DNA of 64,000 nucleotides from Aquidulcibacter paucihalophilus (GCA_030285985.1 CP127384.1:2344501-2408500), one strand, 5' to 3'. Positions 35,132-44,697 are shown, counted from the first letter of the stretch. Notes: a model not told the origin generated them from the sequence alone. Translations and numbers: made by a program.

Positions 35132-36787
35132 ATGAAGCGGGCCATTTGGATTGGTGGAGCCCTGGCGGGCCTCTTTTTGCTCGGCTTCGGTGGCCTCGCG
35201 CTCAAGGACTATGTGATCCTTCACATGGCCGGCTGGCGCGGCCCCCCGGTCGGACCGAACCGCCCGGTTGTCTGGGAAGCCGGACCGGCAACGCCGGCGA
35301 TGGCCCCCGCCGATCGGCCGCCGAACGTGATCGTCATCCTGGCCGATGACCTGGGCTTCAACGACATCAGCCTGAATGGCGGTCTGGGCGACGGCACCGT
35401 CCCCACGCCCCACATCGATGCCCTGGCCCGGGGCGGCGCGATTCTGGCCGAGGGCTATGCCGGCAACGCGACCTGCTCCCCCTCCCGCGCGGCCCTGATG
35501 ACCGGCCGCTACCCAACCCGGTTCGGCTTTGAGTTCACCTCTGTTCCGGTCCAGATGGCGCGGCTGCTGCCGACCCTGTCGCGCAAAGACAATGAAATGC
35601 GACCCGTTTTCCGCAGCGACCGGGTGGACCAGGTCCCTCCCTATGAGCAGATGGGCGTCCCGGCCGGCGAGATCACAATCGCGGAGCTGATGCAGTCCCG
35701 CGGCTACCACACCATGCACCTGGGCAAGTGGCACCTGGGCGAGACTGCCGGCATGCGGCCCGAGGATCAGGGCTTTGACGAGAGCCTGGGCTTTATGGTC
35801 GGCGCACAGATGTTCCTGCCGGAACGCGACCCGAACGTGGTCAACTCGCGTCAGTCATTCGATCCACTCGACCGCTTCCTGTGGGCCAACCTGCCTTACA
35901 GCGTCCAGTACAACGGCGGGCCGCGGTTCCATCCCGACCGCTATATGACCGACTATATGACGGATCAGGCGCTGGCCGGGATCCGGGCCAACCGTAATCG
36001 GCCGTTCTTCATGTACCTGGCCTATAATGCGCCGCACACACCCCTGCAGGCCCTCAAGTCGGACTACGACGCCCTCTCGCACATCACCAACCACCGTGAG
36101 CGCGTCTATGCGGCGATGATCATCGCCCTGGACCGCGGCGTCGGCCGGATCATGAACGAACTGAAGGCCCAGGGGCTCGACGAGAACACGCTCGTGGTCT
36201 TCAGCAGCGACAACGGCGGGGCCAACTACATCGGCCTCCCGAACATCAACAAGCCTTTCCGGGGCTGGAAACTGACCTTCTTCGAGGGTGGAATCCGGGT
36301 GCCCTACTACATGAACTGGCCCGCACGCATTCCCGCCGGGACGCGTATGTCAGCGCCGGTCTCCCATTTCGACATCTTCGCGACAGCGGCTGCGGCGGCC
36401 GGCGCAACCCTGCCGACGGACCGACGGATGGACGGCGTCGATCTGACGCCCTTCCTGGCCGACGGCAGGGCCGGACGGCCGCATGAATCCCTCTTCTGGC
36501 GTTCGGGCGGCTATCGCGTGGTCCGTTCCGGTGACTGGAAACTGCAGGTGCTCGACCGGCCGGCGCGTGCCTGGCTTTACGACCTGGCCAACGACCCGAC
36601 CGAACGGACCAACCTTGCGGCCAGCCGCCCCGAGGTCGTCGCCAGGCTGAGGGCAGAGCTGCAGGCCCATGACGCCACCCAGATGGCCCCGATGTGGCCG
36701 GCCCTTGTCGAGGCACCGGTGGGGGTTGACCGGACCGGTGAGGACCCGATCCGTCCCGGCGACACCTATGTGACCTGGTCGAACTGA
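35132..36787 (+). CDS. Membrane-anchored formylglycine sulfatase
   Basis: 551 residues. N-terminal hydrophobic segment (about 5-24) as signal or anchor. Metal-binding Asp pair in ILADDLGFND; formylglycine motif CSPSRAALMTGRYPTR with Cys115; HLGKWHLGE and FSSDNGG complete the class I sulfatase signature. Predicted to cleave a sulfate ester outside the cytoplasmic membrane. It needs FGE; the two FGE genes lie in the other operon at 14204 and 17678. It is followed after 7 bases by the membrane-anchored DUF1330-like gene. Confidence 0.94.
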   Translation: MKRAIWIGGALAGLFLLGFGGLALKDYVILHMAGWRGPPVGPNRPVVWEAGPATPAMAPADRPPNVIVILADDLGFNDISLNGGLGDGTVPTPHIDALARGGAILAEGYAGNATCSPSRAALMTGRYPTRFGFEFTSVPVQMARLLPTLSRKDNEMRPVFRSDRVDQVPPYEQMGVPAGEITIAELMQSRGYHTMHLGKWHLGETAGMRPEDQGFDESLGFMVGAQMFLPERDPNVVNSRQSFDPLDRFLWANLPYSVQYNGGPRFHPDRYMTDYMTDQALAGIRANRNRPFFMYLAYNAPHTPLQALKSDYDALSHITNHRERVYAAMIIALDRGVGRIMNELKAQGLDENTLVVFSSDNGGANYIGLPNINKPFRGWKLTFFEGGIRVPYYMNWPARIPAGTRMSAPVSHFDIFATAAAAAGATLPTDRRMDGVDLTPFLADGRAGRPHESLFWRSGGYRVVRSGDWKLQVLDRPARAWLYDLANDPTERTNLAASRPEVVARLRAELQAHDATQMAPMWPALVEAPVGVDRTGEDPIRPGDTYVTWSN

Positions 36788-36794
36788 GGGCGTC

Positions 36795-37427
36795 GTGAAT
36801 CCTCACCCCTGGATGATCTGGGCGCTGGCCGCGGGCCTGTATCTCATTTTTCGGCTCTGGTACGACAACTGGCGGGGACCGCTCCGGCCGCATGAGGTCG
36901 AGGCTTTCGTGGCCCGGGCCGAGGCCCTCTGGCCCCAGGGCCTCAATGACATGACTCTGATCCGGCGTTTCCTGGAACAGGATGACGGCCGCGAGTTCTT
37001 CATGTTCAACCTGATCCGCATCAGGCGCGAGCCGGCGGCGGATCCGGTCTCGGGCAAGATCCGCAGTGGAACGGATCTGATGAAGCACTATTTTTCGGTC
37101 TTCGCCCCGACGCTGATTGCCGGCGGCGGGATCCCCCTGCTGACGTACCGGAAGGTTTCGACCTATGTCGACCCGCTCAATGTCCCGGCGGACCCGGGCT
37201 GGAGTCTCGTCGGCCTGATGCGCTATCGCAGCCGTCGCGACATGATGGTGCTCTCGACCAATGCTGCCTTCCTGCAGGCGCACGAATACAAGATGATGGC
37301 CCTGACCCACGCCATGGCCTTTCCGACACAGCCGGTCTCGACCCTGGTTGCCGGGCCGAGGGTTGCCGTGGCGGGCGTCCTTGTCCTGGCCGCTGCGCTC
37401 ACCCACCTGGCCTGGCTGACCCTCTGA
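36795..37427 (+). CDS. Membrane-anchored DUF1330-like protein
   Basis: 210 residues, start GTG 36795. An N-terminal membrane helix (about 8-24), a soluble core and a C-terminal hydrophobic segment (about 185-207). The core reads FFMFNLIRIR, then SGTDLMKHYFSVFAPTLIAG, GWSLVGLMRYRSRRDMMVLS and AFLQAHEYKMMALTHAMAF. This parallels the order of segments in the 157-residue DUF1330 protein at 6575 (VMVNLLKFRDRA, GREAYALYGAEV, ALAQYPDRAALAAMS, AEWRAISVHRAAGL). I infer a membrane-tethered relative. Co-transcribed with the sulfatase. Confidence 0.72.
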   Translation: MNPHPWMIWALAAGLYLIFRLWYDNWRGPLRPHEVEAFVARAEALWPQGLNDMTLIRRFLEQDDGREFFMFNLIRIRREPAADPVSGKIRSGTDLMKHYFSVFAPTLIAGGGIPLLTYRKVSTYVDPLNVPADPGWSLVGLMRYRSRRDMMVLSTNAAFLQAHEYKMMALTHAMAFPTQPVSTLVAGPRVAVAGVLVLAAALTHLAWLTL

Positions 37428-37433
37428 GTCAGG

Positions 37434-37449
37434 CCTGCCTCCCGGCAGG
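37434..37449. terminator. Hairpin between convergent genes at the cluster's right edge
   Basis: CCTGCC / GGCAGG stem with a 4-base loop in the 31-base gap between the genes ending at 37427 and 37459. It marks the boundary between the palindrome-controlled cluster and the dct module. Confidence 0.45.
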
Positions 37450-37458
37450 AGGGACGGC

Positions 37459-38583
37459 CTAGTTCAGCGTGGGGTTGATGAGAAACTTCTCACCTGTCGC
37501 CTTGCGTTCATAGGCGCGCAGCAGGTCAGGATCGAGGGCTTCGCCAAGACCAATCGTCCTGGTGTAGTGCGTCGCAAAGGTCGTGGTCAGCTCATCAAAC
37601 ACGCGCTTGCGCAGACGCATCACGGTTTCGGCCCCTGCCTTCTGCAGGAACGGGGTCAGCAGCCACCCGGATACGCTCCATTGAAAACCGAACGCCAGGC
37701 GATCCAGGACCATCGGTGAGAGATCCAGGGCACCATAGACGTACAGCTGCTTGAAGCTCGTCGAGCCGTATCGGCTGTACTCTGTCATGCGATTGACAGC
37801 CCCCTTCTCCATCGCACGCATGATGTCGCTGCCGAGCGAGCCCCCGCCGATCGCATCAAACGCGACGGTCGCCCCGGTCGCGCTGACCGCATCGACGAGC
37901 TGCGACCTGAAGTCTGCGTCAAGGCTGTTGAGGACAAACTGCGCGCCCATGCCCCGCAGCAGTTGGACCTGTTCGTCAGAGCGAACGATATTGACGAGGG
38001 GGATGCCGTCGCTGGCGCAGATCTTCTGCAGCATCTGTCCGAGGCTTGAGGCCGCAGCGGTGTGCACGATCGCCGCGTGACCTTCGGCGCGCGCTGTTTC
38101 TACAAAGCCAAGGGCCGTCAGCGGATTGACCGTCAGCGCAGCCCCTTCCGCCGCTGCCACACCCTTCGGAAGCGGGAGCGCGTCGCGCGTCCTGATCTTG
38201 CGAAGGTCAGCATACATCCCGCCCCCGACCAGGCCGACGCACCGCCCTATCCAGTCCTTTGCCTGCTCACCCGCGGCGACGACCGTGCCGGCCCCCTCAT
38301 TCCCGACGCTCAGCGACTGGCCGACGCGGGCCGCGACACTGGCGCGCCGGGCCTCCGGAATGTCGAAAGCCAATGCGGGCCGGCCGGAGGATCCCTCTGA
38401 ACGCATCGACGCAACGTCAGCCGGGCCGAGCAACAGGCCGAGATCACTCGGATTGATCGGAGCCGCCTCGACCCGCACGACGATTTCGTCCGGCGCCAGG
38501 TCTCCGACCACGACCTCATCGAGTGACAGCCTCAGCACCCCGTCAGAAACGGTCGACCGTAGTTCACGTCCCGTGAGCGACAT
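37459..38583 (-). CDS. Zinc-free MDR oxidoreductase
   Basis: 374 residues from ATG 38583 (AAGGG upstream); an in-frame ATG at 38610 has no ribosome site. Quinone-oxidoreductase-like MDR: APDEIVVRVEAAPINPSDLG, VGNEGAGTVVAAG, and a nucleotide-binding segment HTAAASSLGQMLQKIC in place of the typical glycine motif, then VAFDAIGGGSLG. It resembles alcohol dehydrogenases or enoyl reductases acting on small or CoA-bound substrates. It is last in the leftward dctA operon or has its own promoter (109-base gap). Confidence 0.83.
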   Translation of the reverse strand: MSLTGRELRSTVSDGVLRLSLDEVVVGDLAPDEIVVRVEAAPINPSDLGLLLGPADVASMRSEGSSGRPALAFDIPEARRASVAARVGQSLSVGNEGAGTVVAAGEQAKDWIGRCVGLVGGGMYADLRKIRTRDALPLPKGVAAAEGAALTVNPLTALGFVETARAEGHAAIVHTAAASSLGQMLQKICASDGIPLVNIVRSDEQVQLLRGMGAQFVLNSLDADFRSQLVDAVSATGATVAFDAIGGGSLGSDIMRAMEKGAVNRMTEYSRYGSTSFKQLYVYGALDLSPMVLDRLAFGFQWSVSGWLLTPFLQKAGAETVMRLRKRVFDELTTTFATHYTRTIGLGEALDPDLLRAYERKATGEKFLINPTLN

Positions 38584-38692
38584 ACGCTTGCATCCCTTTT
38601 CGGCAGTCATGACGGCTGAGAGGATACCGGTGCCTCTGCCGGTTCAGAAGCGCAAGTGGCGGCACTTGACCGCCGACCCACGCGCTTCCCCG

Positions 38693-39973
38693 TCAGCGTG
38701 CAATGAACAGGCAGGGCCCCTGCTGCGACCAGAGCGCTTGGCATCGGGCCTGGAAGGCGGCGGGGTCTGGCCGTTGGCCACGATCAATCCAGCGCTCCAG
38801 CGCATCCAGGACTGTCATATATCCCGCGTCTGACAGTTTGCTGTGGTCGGATTCATCCGTGACCGCCTGCACAAGCCACGCCGACCGGCCGGCCGCGGAG
38901 ACGGTCGCGGCGTACAGGGCTTCAAGATCAACGCTCACAGTCGGATCGTGGAGGCCGTGCAATGTCAGGGTCGGGCGGACGATCTCGCCCGTCAGATCCG
39001 CATCATGCGCCAGCAGCGCCACGCCCTGCGGATCGGCCGCAAAGCGCTGGACGCCCGCGTTCAGCGCCGCATCGTCAGCGGATCCACTGTACACCGTCGC
39101 GCTGTTGTCGAACGGATTGCGTCCTTCGAGCCGCAGCAGGACCATGTCCTGGAACAGGAAGGTCGCCCAGCTCAGGTGGCTGACCAGCTGGGCTTCGGCC
39201 ACGCCGGTCACGGCCAGGATGTCCCGCAGCCGTGCGGCCTGGTCGGGAGACCGGCGCGCAGCGGGCCGGTCCACGCCGGTACAGGCCTCAACCCGCCGCC
39301 GCAGCTCCGCCCGGGTCATGCGGCTGTCCAGCGGCAGGCCCTGCCAGAGCGGATAGGCGGGCTCATCCGGGGCCGGATGGTTGGCGCAGTAGTACTGATA
39401 GACCGCCCTCAGATCAGCGCGGAAGCCATAGGCGCGGGTGCCGCCTGAAACGACGCCATTGGTGATCAGGACGCCGTCATAGTTCCAGCCCGGTTCAGCG
39501 CTTCCGGCATAGAGCTCTGACGCCTTGGCGGCGACATTGCCGCCCCAGGACTGGCCATGCAGCAGGGTGCGCTCGGGGCGGCCGTACAATGACCAGAAGA
39601 CCGCGCGACTGTTGTCGGTGTCCTCGGCGGCCATTCTCACGCCGTAGCCGCCGCGCCGATAGGTGGAGCCGATCCAGGCATAGCCATGGCGCACCATGAC
39701 CGAGAACCGGTCAAGATCCTCCAGCGGATCGGCCGCCTCGGGCGTCCCGGTGCGGGGCCCGCCGTGGGCGTGGACGATCAGCCGGTTGTTCCAGTTCGGC
39801 GGGATCGCGAGAACGTACCAGGCGCCGTTGGCGTCCTGTCCCGAGAGGCACCGCGTTCCGCGTCCGGCCGAAGCGGGACAATCGATCGGGCGCGGCGTCG
39901 GCGGGTCAGCCCGCACGCCGGTTGCGGCGATGAAGCCGGCGATCGCAAGCGCCGCTGCCGCCAGCTGCCTCAT
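38693..39973 (-). CDS. Secreted alpha/beta hydrolase
   Basis: 426 residues with a cleavable signal peptide (ends GVRA-DP) and start ATG 39973 after AGGAGA. Alpha/beta-hydrolase marks: HAHGGP (about 68-73), nucleophile Ser142 in GQSWGG, an Asp in LHGLHDPTVS and a His in ESDHSKL. Cysteines near 32/42 and at the C-terminus may form disulfides in the periplasm. Probably an esterase or peptidase-like hydrolase. It lies 63 bases after the TonB receptor in the dctA operon; it may release a dicarboxylate or similar acid from an imported ester, which is inference. Confidence 0.82.
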   Translation of the reverse strand: MRQLAAAALAIAGFIAATGVRADPPTPRPIDCPASAGRGTRCLSGQDANGAWYVLAIPPNWNNRLIVHAHGGPRTGTPEAADPLEDLDRFSVMVRHGYAWIGSTYRRGGYGVRMAAEDTDNSRAVFWSLYGRPERTLLHGQSWGGNVAAKASELYAGSAEPGWNYDGVLITNGVVSGGTRAYGFRADLRAVYQYYCANHPAPDEPAYPLWQGLPLDSRMTRAELRRRVEACTGVDRPAARRSPDQAARLRDILAVTGVAEAQLVSHLSWATFLFQDMVLLRLEGRNPFDNSATVYSGSADDAALNAGVQRFAADPQGVALLAHDADLTGEIVRPTLTLHGLHDPTVSVDLEALYAATVSAAGRSAWLVQAVTDESDHSKLSDAGYMTVLDALERWIDRGQRPDPAAFQARCQALWSQQGPCLFIAR

Positions 39974-40036
39974 GCCTGTCTCTCCTGCCGGGTCAGACAG
40001 GCGCCGTGACCCATGTCAGCGGCGCCGGTCCCGGTG

Positions 40037-43000
40037 TCAGAACGTCTTGGTAATGCTGGCGTACCAGTAGCGGCCATAGGGACGATAGAGCGATCCCAGA
40101 TAGCCCGACGAAGTCAGCGGCGGCGCCTCGTCGGTGATGTTCCGGGCACCGACGCGGATGCGGGTGTCGGCAGCCCAGCCCGCGCCCTCGAACTCATACT
40201 GGCCGTACAGGTTCGCCGTGGTCTGGGCCTCCACAATCCAGGCATCGCCGGTCGTGTTGAGGAAGCCGGTTTCTTCCACCGCGCTGGTGTACTGGACGAA
40301 GGCACCGACCTGGAACGGTCCCTGGCTCCAGGTCAGCGTGCTCGACACCTTGAACTCGGGCCGTCCATTCCGTGCCAGCAGGTCGCTGGCGATGGGCAGC
40401 GGGGTCGAGGGATTGATTGCGCCGGCGTCGCGCGCGTCGTCGAGCGCCTGCACGGTCGGGCCGGCATCACGATGGAACTCGAGCAGCTGGGCGACATTCA
40501 CCTGGGCCCGGAAATCGCCCCACGGCGTGTCCCGAAGACGCCAGTTCACGGCATAGTCCACGCCCTGCACGTCCTGCGGCAGCAGGTTGACGAAACCGTC
40601 ATTGACGAAGAGGACCGCCCCGACCGGCGCGATGCCGGTTCCGGTGAAGAAGGCGATGTCGTCGACGTTCGGGACCGCGCGCACCACATTGGGATTGGAG
40701 GAACCGTTCAGACGGGCCAGATAGTCCTGGACCACCGCCGTCTGGCCGCCGATCAGGCCGACGATGTCCTCCTGCTGGATGCGCCAGCGATCCACCATGA
40801 AGGTGAAGTCGCCGAATGCCTCAGGCAGGAATTTGGGCTCGAAGACCAGGCCGACCGACTGGTTGGTGCTTTCTTCCGGCTTCAGGTCTGGGTTCCCCGA
40901 GACACGCAGCGAATAGCTGACCGACCGGGCGCAGGCGTTGAAGGTCGCGATCCGACCGGCGCGAAGATCGGCCTCGCAGCGGAGATAGTCGTTGTTTGAT
41001 GCGAGGCGCGAATAGGTCGTCGCATTGGTCTGCTCAAGGTTCGGCGCGCGGAAGCCTTCGGAATAGGACGCCCGCAGCCGCAGCCCGTCGAAGATGTCCA
41101 GGGCCATGGCGATCTTGGGTTTCGCCACGTCTCCGAAGTCGCTGTAGTGCTCCATACGGCCTGCGACCTGGAACTCCAGATTATGGATCAGCGGGATGTT
41201 CATCTCGGGTGAAACGACCGGCACGGCGAACTCGAGATAGGCCGAGGTCACATTGCGCGTACCCGAAGTATCCGGGTTGGAGCTGACCGCCGACAGGTTC
41301 GAGACGCTGATCGCGCCATCGATCATGTCGGTGAAGACATTGGTCCCGTCGAGGTCGGAGTCCCGGTCATCGTTCTGGGTCTCGTGTCGGAACTCGACAC
41401 CGAAGGCTACGCCCAGCGGGCCGCCGGGAAGCTCCATCAGGTCAGGCCGGCTCATCTTGAAGTCAGCCATGGTCAGCGAAGTGCTCGACACCCGGACCAG
41501 TTCGGTCGAGATCGCGTCAATGGCGACCTGTGAACTCGGCGTGCAGTCGCCAAAGGTCGTGGTCGCGACGCAACCGCCGTTGAACGGGTTGTAGGCGTCC
41601 GGCGTGGACAGGGCCAGGCTGGCCTGCAACGCCGTCATGTTGACGGCATTGGAGGTGTCCGTGGCTTCGGCCTCCGAATAGACGATCGCCGTCTCCCAGT
41701 CGAAGCCCCACCGCTCGCCGCGCAGCCCGCCCAGGATCCGGGACTGGTAGTTTTCGACGTCCACGATCTGGAAGCCCGCGTCGTTGAAGCGGTAGTTGCC
41801 GAGGCGGACATTGAGACCGCCGACCGGCACGCCCGTCAGGCCGGAGAGACGGTTCGGATTGGCCTGGCCGTTCGCGAAGGTCACCGGTCCGAACGGGTTC
41901 CAGTAGTTGGACGCCGGGATCCAGAGGGCGTTCAGGCTGATGGTCGGCGGCTGGATGTTCTGGGTCGTCGCCTGGTAGAATCCGATCTCGCCGAAGGCCT
42001 CGAGTTCATCGTTCAGATCATAGCGGCCGGTGAGGAACACGTTCAGGCGCTCCACCTCGGGGGTGACCGTCGTACCCACCTGGGTGTCGTACCGGAGGTC
42101 GCGCTGAATGCCGTTGGCGCTGGCATTGCCCGTGGCGATACAGATGTCCGTTCCGATCGGCGTCGCGCAGCCGAAACTGGCGGGCTGGGTGTGGAAGAAC
42201 CCGGCCGAGGTGGTCAGGGCCGTGCCGTTGCGTCGAATGGTGGTGCTGGTCTGCGCCTGCAGATTGGCCCACGCCCCGCGGGTGGCGCGGCCGTCGGGAT
42301 CAAGGCTGGTGTCAAAGCCCGGCTCATTGGCAAACAGGCTGCGCAGGTTGGACGAGGCCGTATAGTCCTGATCCTCCGCCAGAAGGGCGGTTCGGTCCGT
42401 ATAGTCGATGAAGCCGGAGATGTTGCCGCGCTCGAAATTCCGGCCTGCGAAGATGTTGGTCGTGAGCTCGCGCATATGGGTGCCCTCGGCACCGCCGTAC
42501 TGGGTCTGGATGCGGAGCCCGTCGAAATTGTCGCGCAGGACGGTGTTCACAACACCCGCCACGGCGTCGGCACCATAGATGGCCGCCGCCCCGTCGAGCA
42601 GGACCTCGACCCGGCCGGTGCCGGACACCGGGATGGCGTTGGAGTTGTAGCTCAGCACCGGCACCGTGCCCGTGTCGGACGTGCCCTGGCTGGTCGGGTG
42701 GGTGATGATGCGGCGACCGTTGAGCAGCACCAGGGTGTTGCCAACGCCCAGCGAGCGCAGGTTGACGGAGTTGACGTCCCCGCGCGCGGCATTGGACGTC
42801 TGCGGATTGTTGGCGGCGCTGAAGAGGACGTCGCCCATCTGCGGAATCGACCGAAGCAGGTCATCACCGTTGACGGCGCCGGTCGCGAGGATCTGCTCCT
42901 CGTTCACCACGGTGACCGGCAAGGCGGCGTTCACCGCGGCTCCGCGGATCTGCGAGCCCACAACCACGACCTCGTCGAGATTGTTGGCCGCGTCCTGCGA

Positions 43001-43102
43001 CCCGGTCGCCGGCGCCGTCTGCGCCCAGGCCCCCGAAGCCGACGCCAGCAGCGTCAGCATGGCGGCGCTGCCGAGCAGCGCTGTCTTGTGGATGGTCCTC
43101 AT
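40037..43102 (-). CDS. TonB-dependent receptor of the dct operon
   Basis: 1021 residues, start ATG 43102 with GGGAGGAAG upstream. Signal peptide ending AWA-QT, TonB-box-like DEVVVVGSQIRG, plug (LVLLNGRRI, VEVLLDGAAAIYGADAVAGVVN), long barrel and terminal SITKTF. Typical of the large receptors common in Caulobacterales and Sphingomonadales. It lies 33 bases downstream of dctA, so outer- and inner-membrane transporters are likely made together. Confidence 0.95.
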   Translation of the reverse strand: MRTIHKTALLGSAAMLTLLASASGAWAQTAPATGSQDAANNLDEVVVVGSQIRGAAVNAALPVTVVNEEQILATGAVNGDDLLRSIPQMGDVLFSAANNPQTSNAARGDVNSVNLRSLGVGNTLVLLNGRRIITHPTSQGTSDTGTVPVLSYNSNAIPVSGTGRVEVLLDGAAAIYGADAVAGVVNTVLRDNFDGLRIQTQYGGAEGTHMRELTTNIFAGRNFERGNISGFIDYTDRTALLAEDQDYTASSNLRSLFANEPGFDTSLDPDGRATRGAWANLQAQTSTTIRRNGTALTTSAGFFHTQPASFGCATPIGTDICIATGNASANGIQRDLRYDTQVGTTVTPEVERLNVFLTGRYDLNDELEAFGEIGFYQATTQNIQPPTISLNALWIPASNYWNPFGPVTFANGQANPNRLSGLTGVPVGGLNVRLGNYRFNDAGFQIVDVENYQSRILGGLRGERWGFDWETAIVYSEAEATDTSNAVNMTALQASLALSTPDAYNPFNGGCVATTTFGDCTPSSQVAIDAISTELVRVSSTSLTMADFKMSRPDLMELPGGPLGVAFGVEFRHETQNDDRDSDLDGTNVFTDMIDGAISVSNLSAVSSNPDTSGTRNVTSAYLEFAVPVVSPEMNIPLIHNLEFQVAGRMEHYSDFGDVAKPKIAMALDIFDGLRLRASYSEGFRAPNLEQTNATTYSRLASNNDYLRCEADLRAGRIATFNACARSVSYSLRVSGNPDLKPEESTNQSVGLVFEPKFLPEAFGDFTFMVDRWRIQQEDIVGLIGGQTAVVQDYLARLNGSSNPNVVRAVPNVDDIAFFTGTGIAPVGAVLFVNDGFVNLLPQDVQGVDYAVNWRLRDTPWGDFRAQVNVAQLLEFHRDAGPTVQALDDARDAGAINPSTPLPIASDLLARNGRPEFKVSSTLTWSQGPFQVGAFVQYTSAVEETGFLNTTGDAWIVEAQTTANLYGQYEFEGAGWAADTRIRVGARNITDEAPPLTSSGYLGSLYRPYGRYWYASITKTF

Positions 43103-43135
43103 GTCTCTTCCTCCCGCTTTTATTGTCGACCGCTC

Positions 43136-44494
43136 TCAGTCGGCCGTTACGACGTCTCGATCACCCGGCCCTGCCGCCGGATCCGGCGGTGCGGCCAATG
43201 CCTTCGGTCCGGACCCGAGCGCCGCGTGCAGCGCCTCCCGGTCCAGTTCCCCCTCCCAGCGGGCGACGACCAGGGTCGCCACCGCATTGCCCACGAAGTT
43301 CGTCAGCGCCCGGCACTCGCTCATGAAGCGGTCAATGCCGAGGATCAGCGCCATGCCGGCGACCGGGACGCCCGGCACCACCGCCAGCGTCGCCGCCAGG
43401 GTGATGAAGCCCGCTCCCGTAATGCCGGCGGCCCCCTTTGAGCTGATCATGGCGACCAGCAGCAGCAGCAGTTGATCCTGCAGGCTGAGCTCGATGTTCA
43501 TGGCCTGGGCGATGAACAGGGCCGCCAGAGTCATATAGATGTTGGTGCCGTCCAGATTGAACGAATAGCCCGTCGGGACGACCAGCCCGACCACCGACTT
43601 GGGCGCACCGGCGCGCTCCAGCTTCTGCATCAGGCTGGGCAGCGCCGCCTCCGACGACGAGGTGCCGAGCACCAGCAGAAGCTCTTCCTTCAGATAGCTG
43701 ATCAGCCGGAAGATCGAGAAGCCGTTGACCAGGCAGACCAGCCCCAGCACGCCGACCACGAAGACCAGAGACGTCACATAGAAGGTGGCGATCAGGGCGG
43801 CGAGGTTGGCAATCGCGCCGAGACCATAGGCACCGATGGTGAAGGCGAAGGCTCCGAAGGCACCGATCGGCGCGGCCTTCATCAGGATCGCCACCAGTTT
43901 GAAGACGACCTGGCTGAGGGCGTCCAGCGCGCGGGTCACCGGGGCTGCGACATCGCCGGCCATGGCCAGGGCGATGCCGAACAGGATCGACACGAACAGC
44001 GTCTGCAGGATGTTGCCCTCGACGAAGGCGCTGACGAGGGTGTTGGGAATGATGCCGGTCAGGAAGCCGACAATGGTGCTCTCGTGCGCCGCGGCGGTGT
44101 ACTGCGCGACGGCACCGGCGTTGAGCGTGGCGGGGTCGATGTTCAGGCCGCGGCCCGGCTGGACCACATTGGCAATCACCAGTCCGATGATCAGGGCGAG
44201 GGTCGAGAAGACCAGGAAATAGGCAAAGGCCTTCGCCGCCACACGACCCACCTGTTTCAGGTCGCGCATACCGGCGATGCCGGTGGTGATGGTCAGGAAG
44301 ATCACCGGGGCGATGATCATCTTCACCAGTTTGATGAAGGCGTCGCCGAGCGGCTTCAGGGACTGGCCGAAGTCAGGCCACAGGTGGCCGATCACGCCAC
44401 CCGCCACGATCGCCAGCAGGACGGTGAAGTACAGGCTGCGATAGAAGGGACGGCGCACGGCGGGCGCACCGCTGGTGGCGGCTGGATGCAACAA
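43136..44494 (-). CDS. dctA: C4-dicarboxylate:cation symporter DctA
   Basis: 452 residues, DAACS family. Takes up succinate, fumarate, malate or aspartate with protons or sodium across the inner membrane. Recognisable features are the N-terminal [19 protein letters not shown], the conserved [18 protein letters not shown] hairpin, [22 protein letters not shown] and [11 protein letters not shown]. The start is TTG 44494 (GGGAGG four bases upstream) or the next TTG. Divergent dctB-dctD and two inverted repeats upstream point to control by that two-component system. As first gene of an operon with a TonB receptor and a secreted hydrolase, it may import a product of that hydrolase. Confidence 0.93.
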   Translation of the reverse strand: MLHPAATSGAPAVRRPFYRSLYFTVLLAIVAGGVIGHLWPDFGQSLKPLGDAFIKLVKMIIAPVIFLTITTGIAGMRDLKQVGRVAAKAFAYFLVFSTLALIIGLVIANVVQPGRGLNIDPATLNAGAVAQYTAAAHESTIVGFLTGIIPNTLVSAFVEGNILQTLFVSILFGIALAMAGDVAAPVTRALDALSQVVFKLVAILMKAAPIGAFGAFAFTIGAYGLGAIANLAALIATFYVTSLVFVVGVLGLVCLVNGFSIFRLISYLKEELLLVLGTSSSEAALPSLMQKLERAGAPKSVVGLVVPTGYSFNLDGTNIYMTLAALFIAQAMNIELSLQDQLLLLLVAMISSKGAAGITGAGFITLAATLAVVPGVPVAGMALILGIDRFMSECRALTNFVGNAVATLVVARWEGELDREALHAALGSGPKALAAPPDPAAGPGDRDVVTAD

Positions 44495-44546
44495 ACGACC
44501 TCCCTTGGAACCGCTGCCCGGCCCCGGTCACTGGCGCGCTCTCATC

Positions 44547-44562
44547 GGCGCGATTGGTTCCA
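44547..44562 (-). promoter_or_regulatory. Weak sigma-54-like promoter candidate for dctA
   Basis: On the minus strand a GG-N10-GC arrangement within TGGAACC-N4-GCGCC, about 50 bases before dctA. It matches the -24/-12 pattern only loosely (TGGCAC-N5-TTGC expected). Low certainty. Confidence 0.25.
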
Positions 44563-44664
44563 GTATCGATCAACTATCCAACGCAACAAGCGGCCTCAGC
44601 CGCCGACAGTTCGTGTTGAAAATATTGAGGTATTCAGGATCAGAGGCCTGATCGGCGGGAACAT

Positions 44665-44682
44665 TGTGCGGTAATCCGCACA
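44665..44682. promoter_or_regulatory. DctD-type binding site 1
   Basis: Perfect 7-bp inverted repeat TGTGCGG / CCGCACA with a 4-base centre. Resembles the paired upstream sites of rhizobial dctA. It lies about 170 bases upstream of dctA and before dctB. Confidence 0.65.
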
Positions 44683-44697
44683 TTCTCGATGGATTTT

